DNA of 22,611 bases from JAVBMJ01 sp031552535 (lineage in GTDB: Bacteria > Bacteroidota > Bacteroidia > Bacteroidales > Rikenellaceae): the NCBI GenBank assembly GCA_031552535.1, contig JAVBMJ010000071.1, positions 1 to 22,611 of the forward strand. Reading direction: 5' to 3'. The notes under the pieces were generated by a model. The model was given only the letters and a program-made list of their open reading frames with translations, was not told the DNA's origin and searched no databases. A program made the position numbers and the translations under genes. How positions within the stretch are numbered: position 1 is the first letter of the stretch; every line of letters begins with the position of its first letter. Shown here one piece after another: positions 14,180-22,480 of the stretch.

Positions 14180-14863
14180 ATGCAAATGCAACGATACAAT
14201 TTTCCCCCCGTGGTGATGAACCTGTTGGTCATAAACTGCCTGGTTTTTATGGCGCAGTCGCTGCTTCCCCGGGAGATGCAGAATTTCATTACCTATAATT
14301 TCGCCCTCTTTTATCCCGAGAGTCCACTTTTCAGGTTCTGGCAGCCATTGACCTATATGTTTTTGCATGGCGGCACGTTGCACCTGTTCTCGAATATGTT
14401 CGCCCTTTGGATGTTCGGGCGGCAACTGGAGTACGACCTGGGCAGCAAACGCTTTTTGATATACTATCTTGTGGCCGGAGTTGGAGCCGCATTGTTGCAG
14501 TTGGGAGTGAGTTGGATAGAAATATCGCATCTTAAAGCTTCGGCGGTGGCTTCCGGAGTGGATCCTTACTCGGTCAAAGAGATAATTGGGCGTTTGGTGC
14601 GGCCCACGGTAGGCGCTTCGGGAGGTGTTTTCGGGATACTGCTGGCTTTCGGTGTGATGCATCCCAATGCGATGATCATGCTTTTGATCCCGCCGATCCC
14701 GATGAAAGCCAAATATTTTGTAATTTTATACGGGATTTTCGAACTTGTTGCCGGATTGGGAGGTATCCAGGCCGATGTAGCCCATTTCGCACATGTCGGC
14801 GGTATGTTGTGGGGCTATATGCTACTGAGGATATGGAAGGCCCGCGGAAAGATTTATTATTGA
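14180..14863 (+). CDS. rhomboid family intramembrane serine protease
   Basis: A 227-residue polytopic membrane protein from the ATG at 14180 (14186 is also possible; the frame opens at a TTG at 14171). The rhomboid signature is complete: 'HLFSNMFALW' (68-77) with the oxyanion-region Asn72, GASG at 145-148 with catalytic Ser147, and catalytic His205 in AHVGGMLWGY. About six transmembrane helices are visible. The stretch 113-142 between helices is long and polar. Rhomboids cleave membrane-protein substrates within the bilayer; the substrate is unknown. The EEP gene follows after 23 bp. The 104-bp space after mutL shows no clear promoter. Confidence 0.92.
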   Translation: MQMQRYNFPPVVMNLLVINCLVFMAQSLLPREMQNFITYNFALFYPESPLFRFWQPLTYMFLHGGTLHLFSNMFALWMFGRQLEYDLGSKRFLIYYLVAGVGAALLQLGVSWIEISHLKASAVASGVDPYSVKEIIGRLVRPTVGASGGVFGILLAFGVMHPNAMIMLLIPPIPMKAKYFVILYGIFELVAGLGGIQADVAHFAHVGGMLWGYMLLRIWKARGKIYY

Positions 14864-14886
14864 TGTAAAACCTGTGTGATTTTACG

Positions 14887-16062
14887 ATGAAAAGCCGCAG
14901 CTATAATCAGATGCATGGTCAGGGCCGCCATGCGCCGCCGAAGAAAAAAGAGCAGCGGCGCAGGACATGGCTCGACTTCCTTATGGGTATCGCTACCTGG
15001 GTATGCGTGCCGTTGTTGCTGTTGTCATACCTGGCGCCCTACATCAACCCGAACACGTTGGTTTGGCTGGCCTTGCTGGGTTTGGTGGCTCCGGTGTTCT
15101 ATCTCGCCAATATTGTGTTGACACTTTACTGGACGATGCGATGGCGGGCCGTTCTGGTTGTTCCGTTGATTGCATTGCTGGCCGGGATCGGAGGGGTGTC
15201 GCTGTTCTACCGCCCGATGATAAGCAAATATTATCCCGAACCCTCCGACCACCATTCGTTCCGGATGATGAGTTATAATGTTTGCGGTTTTTTGTCATGG
15301 TCGGATTCTTTGCAGAGGGTACAATCCACAGTGTCGGATGTGGCGGGTTTTATAAGAGGGTATAATCCGGATATACTATGCATTCAGGAGTTTCAAGGCA
15401 CGCCGAAGGCCCCTGTGTCGATGATAGATTCGCTTTTGGGCGGTTACCGCTATAGTGTCAAGGATTTTCGTGTAGGATCGTCTTCCGAGCATGGTTTCGG
15501 TCAGGCCGTATACAGCCGCTTCCCTATTGTCAGGTCGGGCTCGACACACTTCGAAAATTCGTTGAATTCTTCTATCTGGGCGGATGTCGTGGTTAATAAG
15601 GATACGGTGAGGGTCATAAACAACCATCTGCAGACCACTACTATAAAAAATTCGGATTACGATTTCGATACAGAGGAAGGGATGGTAGAGGATGCCGAAA
15701 AGGCGGGCCGCAAACTTAAAAAAATAGCAGGAAAGCTGACTGTCAATTATAAAATACGTGCTATTCAGGCAGATACTATAGCTTTGCAGATCCATAACAG
15801 CCCTTATCCTGTGATCGTGTGCGGCGACTTCAATGATACCCCTGTTTCATACGCCTATCACACGATACGCAAAGGGCTCAAGGATTCTTACTGTGAGAAA
15901 GGTCACGGCATGATCAATACATATCGCGGATTTTTCAACCTTTTCAGGATCGACTATATCCTGTACTCACCTAAACTTAAGGCTTTGGACTACTCGTCGC
16001 CGCCATACGATAAATCGGACCATAATCCGGTGATCACGACGTTCAGGTTTGAATATAAGTAA
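14887..16062 (+). CDS. membrane-anchored endonuclease/exonuclease/phosphatase family protein
   Basis: A 391-residue protein. A basic N-terminus is followed by three transmembrane segments (about 32-52, 58-80, 88-107), then the catalytic EEP (DNase I-like) domain. Active-site residues are present in order: Asn131 (MSYNVCGF), Glu168 (ILCIQEFQ), His247 (INNHLQT), Asp314 and Asn316 (VCGDFNDTP), Asp356 (RIDYILYS), and Asp378-His379 (KSDHNPVI). The family hydrolyses phosphodiester or phosphate bonds in nucleic acids, phospholipids or inositol phosphates; the substrate here cannot be told. The domain probably faces the periplasm, since it follows three membrane passes after a basic cytoplasmic N-terminus. 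It lies 23 bp after the rhomboid gene and 15 bp before the PHP gene, which suggests one operon. Confidence 0.9.
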   Translation: MKSRSYNQMHGQGRHAPPKKKEQRRRTWLDFLMGIATWVCVPLLLLSYLAPYINPNTLVWLALLGLVAPVFYLANIVLTLYWTMRWRAVLVVPLIALLAGIGGVSLFYRPMISKYYPEPSDHHSFRMMSYNVCGFLSWSDSLQRVQSTVSDVAGFIRGYNPDILCIQEFQGTPKAPVSMIDSLLGGYRYSVKDFRVGSSSEHGFGQAVYSRFPIVRSGSTHFENSLNSSIWADVVVNKDTVRVINNHLQTTTIKNSDYDFDTEEGMVEDAEKAGRKLKKIAGKLTVNYKIRAIQADTIALQIHNSPYPVIVCGDFNDTPVSYAYHTIRKGLKDSYCEKGHGMINTYRGFFNLFRIDYILYSPKLKALDYSSPPYDKSDHNPVITTFRFEYK

Positions 16063-16077
16063 TTTAAACATGTTATC

Positions 16078-16806
16078 ATGTTCTGGAAAAAGAAGGAGAA
16101 AGTATTGCTCCAAGATTTGCTCGATGGTTTTTGTGATGTTCACTGCCACTTGTTACCGTGTGTAGACGACGGGGCCGAATCACCCGGGTGTAGTGCCGGG
16201 CTGTTGTCGGAACTTGAGCAGCGGGGGGTTAAGCGTATTTTCCTTACGCCACATATCATATCGGATATATATCCGGATAATAATGCCTCTTCGTTGAAAG
16301 CGGCTTTTGCAGGGTTGGAAAACCGGACTAAAATCGAATTGAGGCTTGCCGCGGAGTATTTTTTAGACGAGGCTTTTGTTTCGGGCCTGGATAGTGCTGA
16401 TGGGTTGTTGACTTACGACGGGCGTAATATACTTGTAGAGACGTGGACCACGGCGCAGGCCAACAATTTCGATAATGCGCTTTATGAAGTGGCCGTCAGG
16501 GGTTATACTCCTGTTATAGCCCATCCGGAGCGCTATCCGTTCATGTTTGGCAGGTTGCAGGAGGCCGAATCGTTATGCGACAAGGGTTACCGTCTTCAGG
16601 TGAATCTGCTGTCGTTGTCGGGACGTTACGGGCCGGTGATACAGAAGACGGCGCGCGAAATTTTAGAGGCGGGCTTTTACAGTTTTGTGGCGACCGACCT
16701 CCACTCTACGCGCCATATGGAGGCGCTGAAAACATCGTCGGTACTGCGTAAAGAGGCCGACCTTATAGAAACTCTGAAAGAAAACAACCATACATTGTGG
16801 GTTTAG
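16078..16806 (+). CDS. CpsB/YwqE-type PHP-family phosphatase
   Basis: A 242-residue protein with the metal-binding motifs of the PHP superfamily: DVHCHLLPCVDDGA (His22, His24, Asp31), LTPHII (His59), 'LAAEYFLDE' (Glu93), IAHPERY (His149) and ATDLHS (Asp207, His209). This set, with 'CVDDGA' after the first histidines, is that of CpsB/CapC/YwqE tyrosine phosphatases, which dephosphorylate capsule-regulating tyrosine kinases in Gram-positive bacteria and have Bacteroidota homologues. No cognate kinase or capsule cluster is nearby, so the target is unknown. It is cytoplasmic: there is no signal peptide. It follows the EEP gene by 15 bp. Confidence 0.88.
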   Translation: MFWKKKEKVLLQDLLDGFCDVHCHLLPCVDDGAESPGCSAGLLSELEQRGVKRIFLTPHIISDIYPDNNASSLKAAFAGLENRTKIELRLAAEYFLDEAFVSGLDSADGLLTYDGRNILVETWTTAQANNFDNALYEVAVRGYTPVIAHPERYPFMFGRLQEAESLCDKGYRLQVNLLSLSGRYGPVIQKTAREILEAGFYSFVATDLHSTRHMEALKTSSVLRKEADLIETLKENNHTLWV

Positions 16807-16891
16807 GTTGGTTATTACAGGTTCGTCGCAGATAAGAACCGATCTTTGAAACGCCGTTCACCTTTCATCTCCCACTACCGACCTTTTAATC

Positions 16892-18442
16892 TTGTCCGGA
16901 CACCGCCTTCCGTTTTTGAGGCATATATTGCCTGCCATAGCGGGGATCGTGCTGATGCAGCATTTTGATCTTCCGGTATGGGTGTTGGGTATTGCGCTGT
17001 CTGTTTCGTGGATTTATGCATGGTTTCTCCGGGGGCGCGACGAGTCGTGGCTGGCGGTGGCGCTCAGCGTGATGCTGTCGTTCGCGCTACTGGCTTCGTG
17101 GCAACGCCCGAAGCAGACACTTCCGTACGATTCTCCTTTGATTGTGGCGGTGCAGGTCGGCGATATTCCTTATGCATCGGGCCGTTGGATGAGGGCGAGC
17201 GGCGAAGTGGGGTATTATCGTACGGCGAAAGATCCCGGCGGTAAGCATGTGAAGGGTGAGCGGAAGGAAAGCGGCGATAACCCGGAGAGTGGATGGCGCA
17301 TGGCCGGCGGTAAGTTACTGCTCTATATCGACACTGCTTACCGTGTTAAATTGGGGGATCAGTTCGTGTGCAGGATTTGGGTCAACCCGGTGGATTCGCT
17401 GGGGGGAAGTTATGCCAAACTCATGACCAGGCGTGGCTTTACCGGCAAGGCATACGTTACACGTGGGAATATCGTCGCTTCGTTGCCCTATGTGGCGAAC
17501 ACTCCGCGCCTTATCGCAGGCCGGATGCAACAAACGGCGGTGGAACGCCTGGGACGGCTTCCGCTCGGCACCGACGAAAGGGCCGTGGCCACGACGATGA
17601 GTGCCGGTTGGCGGGGTGAACTTTCCCGCGATATGCGGGCGGCTTACAGCAGGGTAGGGGCTTCGCATGTGTTGGCCGTGTCCGGCCTGCATGTCGGTAT
17701 CGTGTTTCTTCTGTTGAACCTGCTGTTACGCCCGTTATCCCTCATGCGGCGGGGGCATGTGGCGCGTTGCGTGATCGTGGTTGCCGCTATATGGTCTTAT
17801 GCGGCCATGACCGGGCTTTCGCCTTCGGTGGTAAGGGCGGCGTTCATGTTTTCCGGTGTTCAGGCGGCGCTGGCGTTGTCGCGTATATCCGACTCGCTGA
17901 ATATCATACTCGGGACGGCGTTCGTGATGCTGGCCCTGGATCCGAATTATCTCTACGATATCAGTTTCCAATTGTCGTTCCTTGCCGTACTTTCACTGGT
18001 GCTTTGGTACAGGCCGGCATACTCAAGGTTGAAAACACGTTATGGTGCGGTAAACTTCGTTGTGGGAACAGTGTTGGTAGGGGTAATCGCCACTCTGGGC
18101 ACGGCACCGATGGTGGCGTATGCATTCGGGAATTACCCGTTGATAGGAGTCCTCGTAAATCCCCTGGTCGTGATGACTTCACATGTGATAGTGATGGTGT
18201 CGGTATTATGGATTGTGGCTCCGGTTCCGCTATTTGAAGGTGCCGCGGGGATGGTGCTCGATTGGGCTGCCGGACTGCAAAACCGTGCTGTGGTGCGTTC
18301 GGCGTCGGTGAGTTGGGCTTCATATGAGGGGTATTTGCCCGGCTGGTGGGCATTTGCGATTTATATGTGCTACATTGCGGCGGCGGTATGGTATTATTCC
18401 GGTGAACGTAAACGGGAATTTTCGGTAAGATATGATCAATGA
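16892..18442 (+). CDS. ComEC/Rec2-type competence membrane protein, short form
   Basis: A 516-residue polytopic membrane protein with a TTG start. The first residues after it ('HRLPFLRHILPAIAGIVL') match ComEC N-termini, so the next ATG (16955) would cut homologous sequence. Early transmembrane helices are followed by a soluble insert (about 80-190, the DUF4131/OB-like region), then the Competence domain with 'ASHVLAVSGLHVGIVFLLL' (about 257-275) and 'AAMTGLSPSVVRAAFM'. ComEC carries single-stranded DNA across the inner membrane in transformation. The C-terminal metallo-beta-lactamase domain of Gram-positive ComEC is absent, as in most Bacteroidota members. The chain is also shorter than the roughly 650-700 residues often seen in the phylum. 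It overlaps the next gene by 11 bp. Confidence 0.88.
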   Translation: MSGHRLPFLRHILPAIAGIVLMQHFDLPVWVLGIALSVSWIYAWFLRGRDESWLAVALSVMLSFALLASWQRPKQTLPYDSPLIVAVQVGDIPYASGRWMRASGEVGYYRTAKDPGGKHVKGERKESGDNPESGWRMAGGKLLLYIDTAYRVKLGDQFVCRIWVNPVDSLGGSYAKLMTRRGFTGKAYVTRGNIVASLPYVANTPRLIAGRMQQTAVERLGRLPLGTDERAVATTMSAGWRGELSRDMRAAYSRVGASHVLAVSGLHVGIVFLLLNLLLRPLSLMRRGHVARCVIVVAAIWSYAAMTGLSPSVVRAAFMFSGVQAALALSRISDSLNIILGTAFVMLALDPNYLYDISFQLSFLAVLSLVLWYRPAYSRLKTRYGAVNFVVGTVLVGVIATLGTAPMVAYAFGNYPLIGVLVNPLVVMTSHVIVMVSVLWIVAPVPLFEGAAGMVLDWAAGLQNRAVVRSASVSWASYEGYLPGWWAFAIYMCYIAAAVWYYSGERKREFSVRYDQ

Positions 18443-19610
18443 CAGCGATATAGATCTTTTATGCGACCCGATGGTGATGCTGGAAGTGGAGCGGCGGCTG
18501 GGCGACGATCCGGCCCGCATCGCACTCGACGCACGCCTGCCGCATGCGAGGCTGATTGCCACGCAGGTCAAGTACCTGCAACGCGCCCGGGTGAAAATTC
18601 CTTCTTATTATGGGGCACGCTGCATAATGCCCGGCCTGGCCTTCGAGCAGTCGAGCAGCGAAGACGCTATGGCGGTAAAGCAGTGGGATGGAGAGTGTTG
18701 CCTCGACCTTACCTGCGGTCTGGGAGTCGATGCCTACGGCTTATCGAAGCGTTTTAACAGGGTGGTGACACTCGAACGCGATCCGGCCCTTGCACGTATA
18801 GCCCGCATAAATTTTTCCCGTCTGGGAGCGGCCAACGTCGAAGTAATAAATAATTCCGCAGAAAATTTCCTTGCGGGCGCATCGCTCCCACACGCAGACA
18901 TGGTATATGCCGATCCCGACCGCCGCGGCGACGGCAACCGGAAACTGGTTCTTCTGGAGGATTGTTCGCCCGATGTGGTGTCGCTTATGCCGCGGCTGAA
19001 GGAGATGGCAGGCCGGGTAGTGGTAAAATGCTCGCCGATGTTCGACGTGGCGGAGGCTTTCCATAAATTCGGCGAGCGTAGCTGCGCTACCGTTCTTTCG
19101 GTAAAGGGAGAGTGTAAGGAGGTATTGATTGAAACCGGCGATAGTGTCGGGCGTTGCGGTATAGTCGCTGCGGCTGTGGGCATAGGAGAGGAATATTTCG
19201 GGCGTAGAGATGGGGATACGATAGCCGCAGCCATACCTCCTGCCGAACTGCGGTATGTAGTCCTGCCCGATGTTGCGTTGCGTAAGGGACGTGTTGCGGC
19301 TGGATATTTTGCCCGGCGCGGCATATATTGCGAGGGCACCGATCCGGTGGGCTTCCATGCTTCGGACCCCGGGCCGGTTATGGGTAGGGTGTTAAGGGTG
19401 AAAAGTGTCAGCGACTACAATCCACGAGCCCTGAAAACCATGCTTAAACATGATGGGTGCAGGCGCCTGGGCATCATCGCCAGGAACTTTCCGCTTTCGG
19501 CTCCGGCCATAGCCAAGGCACTGGGAGTAGGAGATGGAGGAGGCCGGGAGATGCTGTTCACAAAGATCAGTGGACAGCTCTCTGTGGTCGAGACGGTCTC
19601 TGAACCTTAG
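18432..19610 (+). CDS. THUMP-like class I SAM-dependent methyltransferase
   Basis: A 392-residue protein. The N-terminal helical part (1-85) leads into a Rossmann methyltransferase core: 'CLDLTCGLGVDAYGLS' (90-105) is SAM-binding motif I, 'VVTLERD' (111-117) carries the acidic residue for the ribose, and YADPDRR (159-165) is the motif IV region. The C-terminal part has the ferredoxin-like and THUMP-like segments of Bacteroidota proteins of the PG_1098 type ('SDYNPRALKTMLKHDGCRRLGI'). An RNA substrate is likely from the THUMP-like domain, but the target is not established. It starts inside the end of comEC (11-bp overlap), so the two are translationally coupled. Confidence 0.87.
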   Translation: MINDSDIDLLCDPMVMLEVERRLGDDPARIALDARLPHARLIATQVKYLQRARVKIPSYYGARCIMPGLAFEQSSSEDAMAVKQWDGECCLDLTCGLGVDAYGLSKRFNRVVTLERDPALARIARINFSRLGAANVEVINNSAENFLAGASLPHADMVYADPDRRGDGNRKLVLLEDCSPDVVSLMPRLKEMAGRVVVKCSPMFDVAEAFHKFGERSCATVLSVKGECKEVLIETGDSVGRCGIVAAAVGIGEEYFGRRDGDTIAAAIPPAELRYVVLPDVALRKGRVAAGYFARRGIYCEGTDPVGFHASDPGPVMGRVLRVKSVSDYNPRALKTMLKHDGCRRLGIIARNFPLSAPAIAKALGVGDGGGREMLFTKISGQLSVVETVSEP

Positions 19611-19672
19611 AAACCCTAAGCGAAACTATTTCCATGGATCTTTAGGCCAGCGCTTCGGTAAGGAGTAAATTC

Positions 19673-19747
19673 ATGGATAAATATGAACAGATTCTCGGAT
19701 TAAGTAATTATATTTGTAATTGTGGAAATAATTGCTCCGGCGCATGA
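19673..19747 (+). CDS. possible 24-codon leader ORF coupled to the YihY gene
   Basis: ATG at 19673 is preceded by AAGGAG at 19660-19665 with a 7-base spacer, a textbook Shine-Dalgarno site that is unusual in this phylum. The frame reads MDKYEQILGLSNYICNCGNN followed by CSGA. It ends with TGA at 19745-19747, which overlaps the ATG of the YihY gene (ATGA). Three cysteines are clustered in CNCGNNC. The candidate -7 box at 19709-19716 lies inside this ORF, so it would be translated only from transcripts starting further upstream. Chance is a real alternative for so short an ORF. Confidence 0.3.
   Translation: MDKYEQILGLSNYICNCGNNCSGA
19709..19716 (+). promoter_or_regulatory. -7 box (TATATTTG) upstream of the YihY-DUF2520-KdsC genes
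   Basis: TATATTTG fully matches the TAnnTTTG consensus and lies 27 bp before the ATG at 19744. No clear TTTG is found 17-23 bp further upstream. It marks a likely new transcription unit after the methyltransferase gene, whose stop is 133 bp before the YihY ATG. Confidence 0.5.
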
Positions 19748-21072
19748 TAAAAAAGATCATAGATTTTGTAACACACGGTATCTGGCAGAAAAAAGATTCG
19801 GACTACCAGTCCAACCGGGCCCGGTGGGCTGCACGGCAGTTCAAGATACTGATCTTTATGATCCGGGGGTTTGGCGAACACGACGTCAATGTGCGTTCTG
19901 CAGCGCTTACTTTCTATACCGTAATGTCGGTGGTTCCCATCGCTGCATTGGTTTTCGGTATCATGAAGGGGTTCGGCATGGATGCCAACCTGAGCAACTA
20001 CCTCTACTCCAATTTCCCGCAGTACGGTCCGGTTATAGAGCAGGTGCTGGACTTTGCAAACAACCTTTTGATGCGTACCAAGGGGGGCGTGATCGCCTCG
20101 GTGGGTTTCGTGGTATTGCTGTGGTCGGTTATGCGGGTATTCGGCAACGTCGAGAGCGCATTCAACCACATCTGGGAGGTGCGCCATGAGCGAAGCTTTG
20201 CCCGGAAATTCAGCGACTACATCACTGTGATCTTCGTGGCGCCCATCATGTGGCTTATCTCCTACGGGGTGCTCCGCCAGTTGCGTACACAGTTTCTCGG
20301 CGACTCGAATTCGGTATTTATGGATATCCTTTTCGGTATGATATCGCTGGTAGCCATTTGGATCATGTTCGCCTTCATATATAGAGTCATGCCCAATACG
20401 AAGGTCAAGATTCGCAATGCGATCATGGCCGGAATCATTGCAGGCACCGCTTTCCAGCTTTTCCAGGTGGGTTATTTCTATGTGCAGGCCAAGATGACCT
20501 CGTATAACGCCATCTACGGAAGTTTCGCTGCGTTGCCGTTGTTTCTGATCTGGGTGCAAACCAGTTGGCAGATACTTCTTTCGGGGGCCGAACTGTCGTT
20601 CGCGTACCAGAATATAGCCCACTATGAGCAGGAACGCGAGGCGCTTACGATGAATTACGATATGAAGCGTAAAGTGATGGTCGCTGTCATGGCTACCGTA
20701 ATCAAGCATTTCGTCCGCAATACCGGAGCTGTGTCGTCGGACGCTGTGGCCGAGGAGTTGGATATACCGGTAAGGGTTGTGCGCGATGTCATTTTCGAAC
20801 TCGAACGGTCGGGACTACTGCTTGCCGTACAGAACGATCAGGATGAAAAGATACCGATGTATGTTCCTGCCAGGGATGTGCATGGCATAACTTTGTGGGA
20901 GGTAGTCAATTGTGCCGAACGTAGCGGTACGACCAGCATCGATCTGGAGCATTGTTCACAGTTGACGCGCGTAGGAGGGTTGATGGATAAGATCCGGGAG
21001 GAGTCTTTGAGTTCTCCTAACAACATACTACTAATCACCCTTATAAATGAAGAGCGTAGTTATTGTGGGTAG
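19744..21072 (+). CDS. YihY/BrkB family inner-membrane protein with C-terminal winged-helix-like domain
   Basis: From the ATG at 19744 the protein has 442 residues; the frame opens at a TTG at 19732. The YihY/UPF0761 core is clear: 'RSAALTFYTVMSVVPIAALV' (51-70), 'GGVIASVGFVVLLWSVMRVF' (114-133), 'VESAFNHIWEV', 'IYRVMPNTKVKIRNAIMAGI' and 'YGSFAALPLFLIWVQTSWQI', with about six transmembrane helices. After residue 300 a soluble domain of about 140 residues follows ('SSDAVAEELDIPVRVVRDVI', 'FELERSGLLL'), which looks like a winged helix as in other Bacteroidota members. The family was once called ribonuclease BN by mistake; its function is not settled. Its end overlaps the DUF2520 gene by 26 bp. 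Confidence 0.9.
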   Translation: MIKKIIDFVTHGIWQKKDSDYQSNRARWAARQFKILIFMIRGFGEHDVNVRSAALTFYTVMSVVPIAALVFGIMKGFGMDANLSNYLYSNFPQYGPVIEQVLDFANNLLMRTKGGVIASVGFVVLLWSVMRVFGNVESAFNHIWEVRHERSFARKFSDYITVIFVAPIMWLISYGVLRQLRTQFLGDSNSVFMDILFGMISLVAIWIMFAFIYRVMPNTKVKIRNAIMAGIIAGTAFQLFQVGYFYVQAKMTSYNAIYGSFAALPLFLIWVQTSWQILLSGAELSFAYQNIAHYEQEREALTMNYDMKRKVMVAVMATVIKHFVRNTGAVSSDAVAEELDIPVRVVRDVIFELERSGLLLAVQNDQDEKIPMYVPARDVHGITLWEVVNCAERSGTTSIDLEHCSQLTRVGGLMDKIREESLSSPNNILLITLINEERSYCG

Positions 21073-21820
21073 CGGTTCCGTGGCCGGCGCTCTCGCCGTC
21101 GCTATCGGTAACTCGCGTATGAGACTCGTACAGATCTATGCCCGCAACCACGAAAAAGCTGAAAGATTAGCGGAAGAGTGCTGCTGTGACCATGCGTCGA
21201 AGCCCTCCGAACTGGCCCGTGCCGATGTCTATATCATCGCCGTTTCGGACAAGGCGATAGTCAAAGTCGCTTCTTCTCTGGATTTCGGCAGTGGCGTTGT
21301 AGCACATACCTCGGGGTCGACGTCCATTGCCGATCTTCCGGCTAAAATTAAGGAGAAGGCTGTTTTCTATCCGTTACAAACGTTTTCCCAGGGCCGCGAT
21401 GTCAATATGAGGGATGTCCCGATATTGATAGAGGGCTCTTCCGCACATGCCGTCTCGGCGATGCGTGAGGTAGCCGAGGCTATCTCGGACGATGTTCGCG
21501 AGGTGTCTTCGGCACAAAGGGCCAGAGTGCACCTTTCTGCTGTGTTTGTCTGTAATTTTGCTAATTACATGTATACGATAGGCGAGGAACTTATCGCCGA
21601 GGCGCACCAGCCCTTCGATCTTTTGAAGCCGCTGATCACCGAAACGGCGGCTAAAGCTGTCGCAGCCTCATCGCCACGCCTGGTGCAAACCGGGCCTGCG
21701 GTACGTAACGACTACCAGACCAAAAGCCTGCATTGCGAGATGTTGGGCGACAAACCCGACCTTAAGAATATTTATATAAACCTGAGCAACCATATATGGG
21801 AAACTTCAAAGAAGATATAG
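21047..21820 (+). CDS. Rossmann-like / DUF2520 domain oxidoreductase-like protein
   Basis: A 257-residue protein. The N-terminus 'MKSVVIVGSGSVAGALAVAI' has the GxGxxA dinucleotide-binding loop (8-13), followed by 'IIAVSDKAI' and 'VVAHTSGSTS', as in the Rossmann-like domain of NADP-dependent 6-phosphogluconate dehydrogenase and pyrroline-carboxylate reductase relatives. The C-terminal half ('FYPLQTFSQGRDVNM', 'HLSAVFVCNFANYMYTIGEE') is the helical DUF2520 domain. The substrate is unknown. The gene starts 26 bp inside the YihY gene, and its own 3' end overlaps the KdsC-type gene by 25 bp, so the three are translated from one mRNA. Confidence 0.9.
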   Translation: MKSVVIVGSGSVAGALAVAIGNSRMRLVQIYARNHEKAERLAEECCCDHASKPSELARADVYIIAVSDKAIVKVASSLDFGSGVVAHTSGSTSIADLPAKIKEKAVFYPLQTFSQGRDVNMRDVPILIEGSSAHAVSAMREVAEAISDDVREVSSAQRARVHLSAVFVCNFANYMYTIGEELIAEAHQPFDLLKPLITETAAKAVAASSPRLVQTGPAVRNDYQTKSLHCEMLGDKPDLKNIYINLSNHIWETSKKI

Positions 21821-22332
21821 CGCGTGTGCGGGCGTTTGTGTTCGATGTCGACGGGGTGTTTACCGACGGAGGCATCATGCTTACGCCCGAAGGAGATTTT
21901 ATCCGGAAATATAACTCGAAGGATGGCTACGCTGTAGCTTATGCCATAAAAATGGGCTATAAGGTTGCTATAATCACCGGTGGCCGCGGCAAAGCGCTGG
22001 AAATGCGCTTCCAGATGCTGAAAGCTACGGGGATTTACATCGATTGCATGAACAAACTTGAGAAGCTGCACGAATTTATGTCCGAACACTCTTTGTCGGC
22101 CGAAGAGGTAATGTATATGGGCGACGATATTCCCGATCTTGAAGCGTTGCGTGCGGTGGGAGTGCCGGTATGCCCGGCCGATGCTGTTCCGGAGGTTATA
22201 GAGGCGTCGCGTTATGTTTCGCAGTTCAAGGGTGGCGAGGGTTGCATACGTGATGTTGTGGAGCAGACTCTGCGTGCCCGCGGCGACTGGGCCAGGGATA
22301 GTATGGGGGTCAACACCCATATCTATGCTTAG
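21796..22332 (+). CDS. KdsC-type HAD phosphatase (KDO-8-phosphate phosphatase family)
   Basis: A 178-residue, cap-less C0-type HAD phosphatase. The catalytic motif is FDVDGVFTDG with nucleophile Asp17 and acid/base Asp19. Motif II is ITGGRG (Thr61), motif III uses the lysine near 87-90 ('NKLEKL'), and motif IV is YMGDDIPD (Asp110, Asp111). 'LEALRAVGVPVCPADAVPEV' is the usual KdsC continuation. The family removes phosphate from 3-deoxy-D-manno-octulosonate 8-phosphate for lipopolysaccharide. Bacteroidota also have paralogues acting on keto-deoxy-nonulosonate 9-phosphate, so the exact substrate is open. The stop codon TAG uses the first base (G, 22332) of a MITE-like element inserted directly behind the gene. 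Confidence 0.9.
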   Translation: MGNFKEDIARVRAFVFDVDGVFTDGGIMLTPEGDFIRKYNSKDGYAVAYAIKMGYKVAIITGGRGKALEMRFQMLKATGIYIDCMNKLEKLHEFMSEHSLSAEEVMYMGDDIPDLEALRAVGVPVCPADAVPEVIEASRYVSQFKGGEGCIRDVVEQTLRARGDWARDSMGVNTHIYA

Positions 22333-22480
22333 AGTCTGTCTAAATTTCCGATGGAAAACATTTGTCGTTTCTTTTTGGCCTCTTTTCCCTGAAAATCTCG
22401 TTACATAGCCCCTCTATGCTCCTCGATTTTCGCGTAAAATAGTCCTGAAAATAATTCGCAGCTATTTTACATAATAATGC
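22332..22480 (-). repeat. MITE-like element F, inverted copy of element E, right end truncated
   Basis: It begins GAGTCTGTCTAAATTTCC right after TTA (22329-22331). It then follows the reverse complement of element E closely: 'GTCGTTTCTTT', 'GAAAATCTCGT', 'CTCCTCGATTTTCGC' and 'CTGAAAATAATTCGCA'. The similarity fades after GCTATTTT (22468), and no clean terminal CAGACTC is found, so the far end is eroded; the end coordinate is approximate. No coding capacity is seen. Confidence 0.7.
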
